DNA from: Nitrospira sp.
Lineage (GTDB): Bacteria > Nitrospirota > Nitrospiria > Nitrospirales > Nitrospiraceae
Assembly: GCA_019636945.1 (NCBI GenBank)
Contig: JAHBWO010000003.1
Coordinates: 1 to 64,000 of the forward strand
Direction of reading: 5' to 3'
DNA length: 64,000 nucleotides
In this document: positions 46,232 to 55,457 of the stretch, piece after piece
Position numbering within the stretch: the stretch's first letter is position 1
How the letters are laid out: each line of letters begins with the position of its first letter
Made by a program: the position numbers and the translations under genes
The notes under the pieces: model-generated
Database searches by the model: none
Seen by the model: the letters and a program-made list of their open reading frames with translations, nothing else
Told to the model about the DNA's origin: nothing

Positions 46232-46795
46232 ATGTCCAACGCTGCCCCGGTTCGCCAGGCCTTCGTCTCCCGTATGGATCAATCACTCGAGCATTTACGG
46301 AAGGATCTCTCAGGTCTGCGAACCGGGCGAGCTTCCGTCGCGCTGCTCGATGGGATTCGTGTCGATTACTACGGCACCATGACCCCGTTAAAACAGATTG
46401 CCAGTGTGTCGACCCCGGAAGCTCGATTGATTACCATCCAACCTTGGGAGCCCCAGCTCATCAAAGAGATTGAGAAAGGCATCGCGAATGCCGGTTTGGG
46501 CGTGACTCCGTCGAATGACGGAAAAATCATTCGAGTTCCCCTTCCCCCATTGACTGAAGAACGGCGCAAGGAATTGACGAAGGTATGCAAGAAGCATGGG
46601 GAAGATGCTAAAGTTCAGATCAGGGGATTCCGGAGAGAAGCCAACGAGGAGTTGAAGAAACTCCAAAAAGATGCGAAGCTCACCGAGGATGAACTACGAA
46701 AGGCTGAACAAGAGACCCAGAAACTCATCGAACAGTATGGACAAAAAGTTGATGACATTATCAAGAAAAAGGAACAGGAAATCATGGAAGTGTAG
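46232..46795 (+). CDS. frr: Ribosome recycling factor
   Basis: Splits post-termination ribosomes together with EF-G. 187 residues from ATG 46232. The three-helix bundle is clear, with LSGLRTGRASVALLDGIRVDYYGT, QPWEPQLIKEIEKGI, RVPLPPLTEERRKEL and a long basic helix. Starts upstream (46172) would overlap pyrH and are not supported. CGAGGTGT lies at about the right distance before the ATG. Confidence 0.96.
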   Translation: MSNAAPVRQAFVSRMDQSLEHLRKDLSGLRTGRASVALLDGIRVDYYGTMTPLKQIASVSTPEARLITIQPWEPQLIKEIEKGIANAGLGVTPSNDGKIIRVPLPPLTEERRKELTKVCKKHGEDAKVQIRGFRREANEELKKLQKDAKLTEDELRKAEQETQKLIEQYGQKVDDIIKKKEQEIMEV

Positions 46796-46826
46796 GGTAG
46801 CTTCATCCTGACCCGCCTTTCCTTAC

Positions 46827-48032
46827 ATGTCGAGCCCTTCGAGTTTTCACCCAACGTTAGCAACTGTAGACCTGACTGCCCTAAGCCACAATCTCTCTCA
46901 GATACAAAAGTGTCTTGCTCCTGGCTGTACCGTCATGCCTGTGATTAAGGCCAATGCCTATGGGCATGGGGCCATCGAAATCGCACAGGCACTTGTTCGG
47001 CAGAACCTGGGGCATCTTGCGGTCTTTTCAATCGATGAAGCGATTGCACTGCGCCAAGCAGCAATTACTGTGTCGATCGTGGTGCTTGGACCATTCTTTC
47101 CTCGACAGGTTGAGGACCTCATTGTCCACCGGCTTACTCCAGTGGTGAGTGATCGTTCCATGCTCGAGGTGATGGCGCATGCCACTCGTGCACGGCCCAC
47201 TCCCTACCCGATTCATCTCAAAGTCGAGACCGGCATGAATCGGCTGGGTCTGACGCAGGAAGATCTTGAGACTTTGTTCACGACGCACGCGTTTCCTTCT
47301 TCGCTGCACCTCGAAGGATTCATGTCGCATCTGGCTGATAGTGACGGTGAGGTACAAGATATCACTGAAGCACAGATCTCCAGATTCAACCGAGCCTTGA
47401 ACGTCTCCCGTGGTGGAGGATATGAGATTCCACTGGTTCATCTCTCGAACAGCGCGAGCATCATCCGATTTCCATCGGCCCACTATACGATGGTCCGTCC
47501 CGGTATCATGCTATACGGCTACCACACGCTTCCAAGTACGATACCGGTGCCTGATTTGCAGCCAGTCCTCTCGCTCACGACCTGCATCGCGCAACTCCGT
47601 CGTATTCAGCCCGGTGACCGTGTGAGTTATAATAGTACCTTCATTGCAAGGAGATCCACACGCATCGCCGTGCTTCCGATCGGGTATGCTGACGGATTAA
47701 GCCGACGTCTCTCGAATCGAGGAATCGTCCTCATTCGCGGGCAGCGTGTGCCGATCGTCGGACTGGTATGTATGGACATGGTGATGGTAGACGTCACCAC
47801 CGTCCCTGAGGCGATGATTGGTGACGAGGTCGTTGTGATCGGACAGCAAGGGAGAGAGACGATTACAGCGAAAGATGTCGCCGAGTGGACAGAAACGATC
47901 CCGTACGAAGTCCTCTGTGCGATCAGTCCAAGAGTTCCAAGACGCTATAGGCACTCTTCAGGAGGAGGGACCGCTTTCAGCAGAGCTGATGGTTCGCTGT
48001 CTGACGAAACGGATCATCGGGTTGAACCATAA
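46827..48032 (+). CDS. alr: Alanine racemase
   Basis: Makes D-alanine for peptidoglycan. PLP enzyme, 401 residues. The PLP lysine is in VMPVIKANAYGHG (about 42), the catalytic Tyr is in RVSYNSTFIA (about 270), with GMNRLGL and FMSHLADSD between. The last 30 residues (SSGGGTAFSRADGS) extend past the usual end and carry no family similarity. It starts 31 bases after frr and may be co-transcribed. Confidence 0.94.
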   Translation: MSSPSSFHPTLATVDLTALSHNLSQIQKCLAPGCTVMPVIKANAYGHGAIEIAQALVRQNLGHLAVFSIDEAIALRQAAITVSIVVLGPFFPRQVEDLIVHRLTPVVSDRSMLEVMAHATRARPTPYPIHLKVETGMNRLGLTQEDLETLFTTHAFPSSLHLEGFMSHLADSDGEVQDITEAQISRFNRALNVSRGGGYEIPLVHLSNSASIIRFPSAHYTMVRPGIMLYGYHTLPSTIPVPDLQPVLSLTTCIAQLRRIQPGDRVSYNSTFIARRSTRIAVLPIGYADGLSRRLSNRGIVLIRGQRVPIVGLVCMDMVMVDVTTVPEAMIGDEVVVIGQQGRETITAKDVAEWTETIPYEVLCAISPRVPRRYRHSSGGGTAFSRADGSLSDETDHRVEP

Positions 48033-48040
48033 CACGCTGT

Positions 48041-49426
48041 TTAAAAACTCACCCGGACAGACAGACCTCCAGCGTGCAGAGTGGTATCGTAGCGTCCATT
48101 GACTGGGGCACGAATTCCTGAAACCCCTGAAATGGTCCGTGGCTCGTAGAGGAAGGCTTGGTAAAACAGGTCCAAACCCACAAGTTTCGGCTTGAGGGGG
48201 CCTACGCCAAGACCTCCGCAAGGCAGGAGGCCGAGAAAGGAGCCGTTCTCCCGACAGATCAATCCGATCCCGCTTGAAATGACATGGAGATCTGCAGAGG
48301 GGACACCAGGATTGAAGGTAAGATCCGGTACTTGCGTTTGCTGGTTTGTGTACCCCCCTCGCACTGAAACCTCCCATCCCGGAAATCGTTCGAGTTGGAG
48401 CCATCTGTACTCCGTTCCAACCAGAATGGTATAGGTGCTCTTCCAGTTTTGTGGCTGTGGAATAGTGAATCCATTTGCGAGATGGATATCGAGACTTCTG
48501 ACGGATTTCCAGCCGACATAGTCGACATTCAACTCCACTTTCCACTCGCGTTCCAGATTCCGGATCGGCCAGAGCGCAATGCCCCCTGTGATGACCTGAG
48601 GTAACACCAACGTGGTCGTTGCGTCTTGGATCTTGACGCCATTGGCTGAAAAAGTGCCATCCAAGTGGAGGGTGGCCTGGCTTCTATAGACCACGGCGAG
48701 ATTTGCGATCGGCTGTCCTGAGCCATTGCGAAGCGCAGTATATAATCCTCCGACATTGAATCCAGCCGCAGTGTCCTTGCCGTTGAACTCGAGCTTGCCT
48801 CCGGCCGGTACCAACCCACCAGGGGAAATCGATTGCAGTTCTGCATGTCCTTCGCCGAAAAAGCTTGCAAAGGTATAAATATCGGCTCCGACGCCGATGG
48901 AGAGATCCTGCGTTAACTGATAGGCAATCGTGGGTTTAATATCAAATAAAGGCAGCGCCGTAAATGTGGTGATCGTTCGAAGGGGACTGTTATCCGGCCA
49001 TCGCATCACCGACCCAAACGGTGTGGTGATTCCGATTCCAACTGTCATGTTCCCAAGCGAGGAAAGCCCCAGGTCTTGGAGATTTGCCGTAAGGTAACCA
49101 TGACCGGGGCCAGGCCAGGCAACCGTCCCGTCATGGTCACCGGTGGTGGTGACTCCGCTTGGACTCCGAAAGTCGGTGGCCCCTCCTACCAGACTCAGCC
49201 CACCCATCAGTTGAACTCCGCGGAGTTGCGTCATGCCGGCTGGGTTGTAATGAAGCGCTGAAGGATTATCCGCTTGCGCAGCAAAGGCGTTCCCCATCCC
49301 GGAAGCGGCGGCCCCCTGCCCATAGACGCGAGGAACCTGGGCTGAGACCGGTGCCGTAATCCCGACAATGACCGTGATCACAAGAAGCATCAGCATCCGT
49401 CTCACACCGCTCTGAACGTCACGCAC
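48041..49426 (-). CDS. FadL/OMPP1-family outer-membrane transport protein
   Basis: A 461-residue protein with a signal sequence (ending ITAPVSA) and a mature N terminus with the plug-like GQGAAASGMGNAFAAQADNPSALHYNPAGMTQL of FadL/TodX channels. The rest alternates in beta-strand pattern, and the C terminus is LHAGGLSVRVSF with a terminal Phe. FadL proteins take up long-chain fatty acids or hydrophobic molecules; the substrate here is unknown. It converges with alr (8 bases apart). Confidence 0.86.
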   Translation of the reverse strand: MRDVQSGVRRMLMLLVITVIVGITAPVSAQVPRVYGQGAAASGMGNAFAAQADNPSALHYNPAGMTQLRGVQLMGGLSLVGGATDFRSPSGVTTTGDHDGTVAWPGPGHGYLTANLQDLGLSSLGNMTVGIGITTPFGSVMRWPDNSPLRTITTFTALPLFDIKPTIAYQLTQDLSIGVGADIYTFASFFGEGHAELQSISPGGLVPAGGKLEFNGKDTAAGFNVGGLYTALRNGSGQPIANLAVVYRSQATLHLDGTFSANGVKIQDATTTLVLPQVITGGIALWPIRNLEREWKVELNVDYVGWKSVRSLDIHLANGFTIPQPQNWKSTYTILVGTEYRWLQLERFPGWEVSVRGGYTNQQTQVPDLTFNPGVPSADLHVISSGIGLICRENGSFLGLLPCGGLGVGPLKPKLVGLDLFYQAFLYEPRTISGVSGIRAPVNGRYDTTLHAGGLSVRVSF

Positions 49427-49492
49427 AGTAGATCGCCCTCCTTCCTCTCACAAGGCCTTCCGATACTGCCTCATGTTTTCCAGCATCTCGTC

Positions 49493-52354
49493 TCAAGCAG
49501 GGCCAAACCACCGGTCCATCATTTGTTGGAGCTGGTGGGTGTCGAATGGTTTGAGCACATAGGCCTGAGCCCCTAACCCAATGGCCTTCATTGCCAGTTC
49601 TTGCGATCCAGATGCCGTAATCATAAGGATCGGCAGGCGTTGGTTCGTCATGCGCACCCGCCGTAGCACTTCGAGACCATCAATCTGGCCGATCCCGATA
49701 TCAAGAATCATCCCGTCGAACTCGCGTGATTGGAGTACGGACAACGCCTGCCGGCCATCGAGTGCAGAACAAGGCAGGTAGCCTCCGGCCTTCAATCGAT
49801 CATGAAGCAGTTGCTGAATATCTGGATCATCATCGACCACGAGGATATGCCGACCTGTCGTCTGCGGATCCGAGCGATGCGGTGTGGTCGCTGCATGGAC
49901 CGGAACGGTGAAGGAAAGTTCCGCTCCCCCCTCCGGACGGTTGCGTGCCGATACCTCCCCTCCCTGGAGTTCGACCAATGTTTTGACGATGGATAATCCC
50001 AGGCCTAATCCTTTGGGGCCAGCACGATGACCTTGCTGAATTCTGAAAAACGGATCGAAAATCTTATCGAGGCATTCCGGAGGAATACCTGGCCCTGTAT
50101 CGCGAACCAGCACGGTGGCTGTTCGGCGATTGGGCATCGCGCAGATCACGGTGATCGTGCCACCCGAAGGCGTGAATTTGATGGAGTTTTGGACAAGATT
50201 GACGACGGTCTGAATCAGCCGATCTCGATCCGCCCAGACGACGACCTTGGTGTCGGCGCTGTAGAATTCCAGCGTCTGTTGTTTCGCATGCGCCAATGGC
50301 TTGAGTTGTTCCAGCACATCAGCGAGACACGGTTCAAGCTCCACGTCGGCGGGATGCACTTCTAACCGTCCGGTCTCGATCCTCGTACGATCAAGAAGGT
50401 CTTCGATCATGCGGACCAGACGGTCTGAGTTTTCCGACATCCGCACAAGATAGCGCTGTTGCTTCTCATTCAGAGGCCCAGTCAGTCCGTCCAATAAATT
50501 CTGAATGAATCCCTTGATCGATGTTAGCGGGGTTCTCAGTTCATGAGACACGTGTGAAAGGAACTGAGCCCGCAACCGATCGGCTTGCTCAAGCGCTTCG
50601 GTACGCTCTTTAACTTTGACCTCTAATCCTTCATTCCACTCTTCAATTTGTTGGTAGGCGGACGCATTGTCGAGCGCGATGGACACCTGACTGGCGACCG
50701 TCGTCATCAATTCCAGATCGTCTTCCGTAACGGTTTGATTGTGTGAACGATCCACTGTCAGCATTCCCCAGATGCGGTCCTTTGTCTTGATGGGAACCAC
50801 GACCAACGCTTTTGTTTTGCTCAACTCAGCCAAGCGTTGATTCAGGGGATGGAGACGATGTCGAATGATCTCGATATCTTTCACGAGCAGTGGTTGGCCT
50901 TGCAGAACGACTGTTCCTTCAGGACTATCCGAATCGGTGATCGGAATCCGACAGGATTGGGCGAATGTCTCCACCTCCGGTGGTCCACCGATGAGTCGAA
51001 TATGCTGGACGGTCTGGTCACCCGGATCAAACATGGAGACCATGGCGCTGTTATAATTGAGCTCATGCGTCAAGGCCTCTAAGACCTGATGGAGCAATGT
51101 ATCTCGTTCAAACGTCGAGCCGAAGGACAGTCCGGCTCGATGCAGTGCCGTCAGTTGAGCCACTTTTCGTCGCAACTCCACCCGCATCTGTTCTTGTTCC
51201 AAATAGGCTTCGCGCAACTCTTCATGACGCGACTCGACAAACGTAATTTGTTCTTGAATCAGCGCCTCGCGCCGTTCGCTCTCTCGCAGAAGCCGTCGAT
51301 TAACCAAGATGCCGATAATGAGGAGTGGACACAGTCCGACTAACAAGACTTCGCCGAGGCTCACCATCGGATTGACGATACCCACCCCTGTCATAAGGAG
51401 AAGCCCCACCAGACCACCCCAGAGAAACCATGTGAAATGTTGCTGAGCAGACGTTCGAGGTTCTACCTGCAGAGGGGCTGTCGTGAGGAGACCAGCTTGC
51501 GCGCTGTCTGTTTTAGAGAATGCCTCCTGGTTCGGCAGGAGGGCTCGAGCTTGTTCTAAGGGGGATGTCGTACGCCAGAAGCGTTTGCCGTACCCTCGTT
51601 CTTCCTGCCATCGAATGGTCCACTGACACCAGGCATCGTCATTTCCGATACAAGACGTTTCTATCGTCTCTGCTTGCGAGAGACCATGAATTCGACTGGC
51701 CATTGCGATCATGATGCCCTGCGCAGACTGGCACACAAGACACGCACACCGTCTCCGATAAGGACCAAATTGACGAAGCGTTCGTTCCGTAAACCGCATC
51801 GCCACCACGGCCGTGGTGCTTGTGACCTCGACCACTCGGAACTCGGCGGAACCGGAGGTGAATTTGTTCCCAAAGTAGGGAAACATGGTGAAGATCTGCG
51901 AGATCGAGAAGGGGCGAGTCAGCGCGAGCATGATGGGAGAGATCTTTTCCGCACCGGCCTTGAAGGCGAAGCGCGGGTCGCCGGATATGCGCTCGCAGAA
52001 CTCGTAGAGATAGCTGGTAAACTCGTACGAATAACTATTCCAGGGGTTCCTTAAAAATTCTGGCGTCACATGATAGACAGGGTCTTTGATGCGATCGTTC
52101 AACAGCTGGCATAGGTCCTCCACGGCCTCCTTCCCGGCCGGCTCTCCCCGCTGAGCCGTGATCAATTTCTCTAAAAACACAGTGACCGCCCGAATGCTGA
52201 CTCCACTGAGGTCCCTGATCGTATGCCCCTGCTCATCCAACCCGAATGGACGAAACACCATGGCACTCTGTTCAAGAATGGTCCTCTCTTTGGGGAACAG
52301 TTCAACCGTGGGGAGGGATTTGGCTTCGGTGCCGTCGAGCGTACTGCTTATCAT
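49493..52354 (-). CDS. Hybrid sensor histidine kinase with response-regulator domain
   Basis: A 953-residue membrane sensor. The N-terminal 270 residues form a domain with RRRCACLVCQSAQGIMIA and SCIGNDDAWCQWTIRW, which resembles V4R/HNOB-type ligand-binding folds, but no family can be fixed. A transmembrane pair lies at about 305-355 (WFLWGGLVGLLLMTGVGIVN), then a coiled coil, a GAF domain (about 405-565), HisKA with LSHVSHELRTPLTSIKG, HATPase with QNSIKF, DTGPGIPPE and GLGLGLSIVK, and a receiver domain with VVDDDPDI and the phospho-Asp in MILDIGIGQIDG. No adjacent regulator, so targets are unknown. Confidence 0.9.
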   Translation of the reverse strand: MISSTLDGTEAKSLPTVELFPKERTILEQSAMVFRPFGLDEQGHTIRDLSGVSIRAVTVFLEKLITAQRGEPAGKEAVEDLCQLLNDRIKDPVYHVTPEFLRNPWNSYSYEFTSYLYEFCERISGDPRFAFKAGAEKISPIMLALTRPFSISQIFTMFPYFGNKFTSGSAEFRVVEVTSTTAVVAMRFTERTLRQFGPYRRRCACLVCQSAQGIMIAMASRIHGLSQAETIETSCIGNDDAWCQWTIRWQEERGYGKRFWRTTSPLEQARALLPNQEAFSKTDSAQAGLLTTAPLQVEPRTSAQQHFTWFLWGGLVGLLLMTGVGIVNPMVSLGEVLLVGLCPLLIIGILVNRRLLRESERREALIQEQITFVESRHEELREAYLEQEQMRVELRRKVAQLTALHRAGLSFGSTFERDTLLHQVLEALTHELNYNSAMVSMFDPGDQTVQHIRLIGGPPEVETFAQSCRIPITDSDSPEGTVVLQGQPLLVKDIEIIRHRLHPLNQRLAELSKTKALVVVPIKTKDRIWGMLTVDRSHNQTVTEDDLELMTTVASQVSIALDNASAYQQIEEWNEGLEVKVKERTEALEQADRLRAQFLSHVSHELRTPLTSIKGFIQNLLDGLTGPLNEKQQRYLVRMSENSDRLVRMIEDLLDRTRIETGRLEVHPADVELEPCLADVLEQLKPLAHAKQQTLEFYSADTKVVVWADRDRLIQTVVNLVQNSIKFTPSGGTITVICAMPNRRTATVLVRDTGPGIPPECLDKIFDPFFRIQQGHRAGPKGLGLGLSIVKTLVELQGGEVSARNRPEGGAELSFTVPVHAATTPHRSDPQTTGRHILVVDDDPDIQQLLHDRLKAGGYLPCSALDGRQALSVLQSREFDGMILDIGIGQIDGLEVLRRVRMTNQRLPILMITASGSQELAMKAIGLGAQAYVLKPFDTHQLQQMMDRWFGPA

Positions 52355-52795
52355 GGTGTCATCCCTTCACAGGACGGTGACCCCACCAAGCAGCTTTGTG
52401 CTCGTTTTAGTCGAAAGCCCATGTACATGGGTCGTGCTTTCATTAACAGCACCGTCGGCTACCAGGCTGTACCACCCCTCATCGGAGACTTGGTGCTCTT
52501 CTTACTTCTTCAACAACATAGTTGATGAACAGACCAAGATCCTTTGTCCACAAGGTGCTCCGACGAGCGAGTCACTGGTTTGCCTGATAGGACAATTTTC
52601 CTACCGGAATAGCACGTATGGCTGGGCGAGTATATCGACGCTCCCTACGCTTTGCAATACGAAGGGTGCGTTCCTCACATCCGTAGGGCAACACCGATCA
52701 AAAGATGGGGAACTCGGGGAGGCAATCAGTGGAAGAGCAGGCACGGATCCGGGATGACCGACACCGACCAGCCAGGTGAAAGAGAGTATGATCGC
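52355..52795. other. Intergenic region upstream of the hybrid sensor kinase
   Basis: 441 bases. It holds a perfect 14-base palindrome CCCATGTACATGGG (52418-52431) nested in GAAAGC/GCTTTC arms, 64 bases upstream of the kinase start. No gene with a ribosome site was found; a plus-strand frame here is a continuation of the antisense frame of the kinase. The promoter of the kinase should lie here. Confidence 0.55.
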
Positions 52796-53104
52796 CTACT
52801 GTCTGACCGACCGCTTGAGCTTTTTTTCAACGCTGGCGACTTTGCTCTTGAGGCGGCCGGAATGCCCTTTTCGGTAATCGACCTTGATCGTGCAGGAAAT
52901 ACGGTTGCAGTCCTTCTTCATCCGTTCATAGCACTGCTGTACCACTGAAAACACCTCTTCCCACTCCCCTTCTAAGACGGTTCCCATGGGGTTTAAGCGA
53001 TAGGCGACTCCGCTCTTATCAATGATGTCCAGAGAACGGGCCACATATTTTCCGACACTTTCCCCCTTGCCTAACGGAGACATGCTGAATTCCAACAAGA
53101 CCAT
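52796..53104 (-). CDS. MTH1187/YkoF-type thiamine-binding family protein
   Basis: A 102-residue protein beginning MVLLEFSMSPLGKGESVGKYVARSLDIID, with YRLNPMGTVLEGEWEEVFSVVQQCYERM, the pattern of the MTH1187/YkoF-like ferredoxin fold that can bind thiamine or hydroxymethylpyrimidine. The C-terminal 30 residues are very basic (VDYRKGHSGRLKSKVASVEKKLKR). It lies 9 bases downstream of the siroheme-synthase-like gene on the same strand, probably in one transcript. Confidence 0.8.
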   Translation of the reverse strand: MVLLEFSMSPLGKGESVGKYVARSLDIIDKSGVAYRLNPMGTVLEGEWEEVFSVVQQCYERMKKDCNRISCTIKVDYRKGHSGRLKSKVASVEKKLKRSVRQ

Positions 53105-53113
53105 CGTCGCTCC

Positions 53114-53785
53114 TTATCGTGGTTCCGCGCTCGTGCCAGACGCCGCATTCGCTACGGTTTCCGCGCGTCGTGCAGACCATACGGACGGGTAACGCACCTT
53201 GCCAAGCAAACGAAAACCGTCCAAGGCTTCCCGAAGCAATGCACGTCGTTTCTCGGCATCCGGCTCATTTGCCTTAGCCTGCTCTCGTAGCTGTCCCAGC
53301 CACTCGACAAACTCGATAAATTCAGCATCAAGGATCCGTTCCAGATCCTCTTTCATGAATCCAGAAAGGGCGGGGGCGACCCCGCTTGAGCTGATGGCCA
53401 CACGAACATGCCCTGCCGACACGACTGCCGGCATCGTGACGCTGCAGGCTTCAGGGTAATCGACGGACCAGAGTAACACCCGTTGTTCTCTGGCTTTTGC
53501 AATGAGCATCTTCGCGAAATCCCGATCGCCTCGAACGGTATTCAGGATGAGAATGACATGATCGAGATCCGTGTCACGAAAATGACGTCCCCGATGGATG
53601 ATTTTCCCGGAAGCCGCTAACTGGCGGAGGGGCTCATTCAATGTCGGACTGATCACCGTAACTCGTGCACCGGACTCGAGAAGACGCTCCGATTTTTCAG
53701 AGGCTTCCTCGTCACCGCCGATCACCAGAACCGGCCAACCTTTGACATCCAACACCAAGGGAAAACCAGGATTGGCAACCATCAT
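53114..53785 (-). CDS. Siroheme synthase N-terminal (precorrin-2 dehydrogenase) protein
   Basis: A 223-residue NAD-binding protein with VLDVKGWPVLVIGGDEEASEKSERLLESGA and VVSAGHVRVAISSSGVAPALSGFMKEDLE, which matches the N-terminal (Met8p/SirC) part of CysG. It oxidises precorrin-2 to sirohydrochlorin and may chelate iron. It is free-standing, whereas the methyltransferase is fused to HemD at 27505. The last 50 residues are specific to this protein. The ATG at 53785 was taken; an ATG two bases downstream is not in frame. Confidence 0.86.
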   Translation of the reverse strand: MMVANPGFPLVLDVKGWPVLVIGGDEEASEKSERLLESGARVTVISPTLNEPLRQLAASGKIIHRGRHFRDTDLDHVILILNTVRGDRDFAKMLIAKAREQRVLLWSVDYPEACSVTMPAVVSAGHVRVAISSSGVAPALSGFMKEDLERILDAEFIEFVEWLGQLREQAKANEPDAEKRRALLREALDGFRLLGKVRYPSVWSARRAETVANAASGTSAEPR

Positions 53786-54005
53786 TTCTACTCCCTATGG
53801 CAATCCAAAAGACTAGTATCGAGGAAGGGATGGGTCACATGCAAGAGGAACTTCTGAGGCTCACGCTCCACTTTTTAATACAGCGTGGCTATAGTGCAGG
53901 ACATTGCGATGGGTGCACGAGTGAGAAGAGGCTCACGTTATAACCGGCGAGGAAACCTCTCTTGCAACGGAGACGGCAGATAGCTTCATTCGCTACGAGC
54001 ACGCG

Positions 54006-54551
54006 TCACGTTCCGGCTGGATCTGCATCTAATTCCAGGTTCCAATACAGATAGTCACGCCAACTTTCGGGTGTATTCCTGATGCCAATGGTGATGGTAA
54101 TGACGGGATTCCAACGAGGTTTTACCGGTTTCTTTTTCAACTTCATCCCGGCCTCTTCAGGCGTGCGCCCGCTTTTCCGATTATTGCATCGCCAACAGGC
54201 CGTCACGATATTTTCCCACGTTTTTTTCCCGCCTTTGGCGATGGGAACCACATGATCGAATGTCAGTTCTTCCGTCCGAAATTTATGGTAACAATACTGA
54301 CAACAGTATCCGTCCCGGGTAAAGATATTGATGCGGGAGAACTTGACGGCACGATGGCTGTCCTTCAATCGCACCAGTTTCAACAGCCGCATGACCGAGG
54401 GAAGTTTGATCGAGAGCGAAATACCATGAATTTCACGATCGTAGACCTCCAGCACTTCGACTTTCCCTTGCCAGAGAAGCGCGATCGCTTTTTGCCAATG
54501 TACAACCCGTAGGGGTTCAAACGTGGAATTGAGCAGGAGGGTCATTTCCAT
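54006..54551 (-). CDS. HNH endonuclease
   Basis: A 181-residue protein. N-terminal half is a strand-rich domain with VVHWQKAIALLWQGKVEVLEVY; the second half has the HNH core RDGYCCQYCYHKF, LTFDHVVPIAKGG and ACWRCNNRKSGRT with two Cys pairs holding zinc. Such stand-alone HNH genes of the type with an N-terminal DUF are common in bacteria, often with no known restriction partner. ATG 54551 was chosen. The neighbours are unrelated, and no phage genes are near. Confidence 0.86.
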   Translation of the reverse strand: MEMTLLLNSTFEPLRVVHWQKAIALLWQGKVEVLEVYDREIHGISLSIKLPSVMRLLKLVRLKDSHRAVKFSRINIFTRDGYCCQYCYHKFRTEELTFDHVVPIAKGGKKTWENIVTACWRCNNRKSGRTPEEAGMKLKKKPVKPRWNPVITITIGIRNTPESWRDYLYWNLELDADPAGT

Positions 54552-54708
54552 GCAGCAACCTCATCCTCACTCGAGCTCCCGAATGTGGGAAAGGCTCGTC
54601 CGATGGGCCCAGCTACATCACAGCTGTTTCTATGCCATAAGGTTGTGATGAAATCAAGTAAGGACGCTCCTATTGCGGCGTCCGCCGATGAAGGGGAAGA
54701 CATCTCTT

Positions 54709-55044
54709 ATGGGTGAATACATAGCCGTCGCTTCTGTTTCTGAGATTCCCCCTGGCACAGGACGGACTGTGGAGGTTGCGGGAGTCTGGGTCGCTGTGTT
54801 CAACCTAAACGGGACGTTTTATGCGATCGATAACGCCTGTCCACACGCGGGTGGTCCACTCGGTGAAGGCAAAGTCTGCGGTACCGACGTTGAGTGTCCC
54901 TGGCACGGCTGGAAATTCAACATCGTGTCCGGAGAGCGCGTCGGTAACCCAACCTTTCAGGTGCCTCGCTGTGATGTGCGCGTCATCGACGGTCGGGTCG
55001 AGATCAGACTTCCAGCAGAGTTGCAGTTTCTTTCATCGAATTGA
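54709..55044 (+). CDS. Rieske [2Fe-2S] protein, NirD/ferredoxin-like
   Basis: A 111-residue Rieske domain protein: CPHAGGPLGEG and CPWHGWKFN are the two cluster-binding boxes. Small single-domain forms act as NirD subunits of assimilatory nitrite reductase or as dioxygenase ferredoxins. ATG 54709 is favoured by GGGGAAG about 9 bases upstream; a frame up to 54673 is also open. No NirB is adjacent. A short ACAGAT/ATCTGT stem after the stop is the only possible terminator. Confidence 0.87.
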   Translation: MGEYIAVASVSEIPPGTGRTVEVAGVWVAVFNLNGTFYAIDNACPHAGGPLGEGKVCGTDVECPWHGWKFNIVSGERVGNPTFQVPRCDVRVIDGRVEIRLPAELQFLSSN

Positions 55045-55457
55045 TTTTATTGACAGATGCCCCGATATCTGTGCCGAGTGATACTGTCCCCTCCCCTCTT
55101 CCCAAGCCCCCCAGCCGTATCGTTTCAGCTGACCGACACAAGGTCACGCAACATCACTGCGTGAATGAGGTAAGAATCCGGAACACACTGAGGGGCCGAA
55201 CCGAACGATCATTCAAAAAGTGAGTATGGGCACGCTCTTGCAGAATCTGACAACTTTCATTTAGTCTATATTTGCCCATTCTGCTTCTGTTCATTATTTC
55301 GCAGGTTGTGGCATCCTTGATAAGGATCAGACCGAAACCATAACCACAGAGACGCTCACGCAGCCGGTCACGATTGACATCGATCACATTCAGCCAGCTC
55401 TGAGCGGCGACAGACCGTGAAGACATACGGTTCCAGCCCATTAAAGACTCGGTCGTA
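55045..55457. other. Intergenic region upstream of the cytochrome-FTR1 gene
   Basis: 413 bases with no gene. No clear promoter or Fur-type operator was found. An ACAGAT/ATCTGT stem (about 55054-55073) lies near the left edge; a very AT-rich patch follows at 55240-55300. Confidence 0.5.

Noticed and set aside
52158-52757. 199-codon plus-strand frame across the sensor kinase start
   Set aside because: Half is antisense to the kinase; the rest has no coding features or ribosome site.
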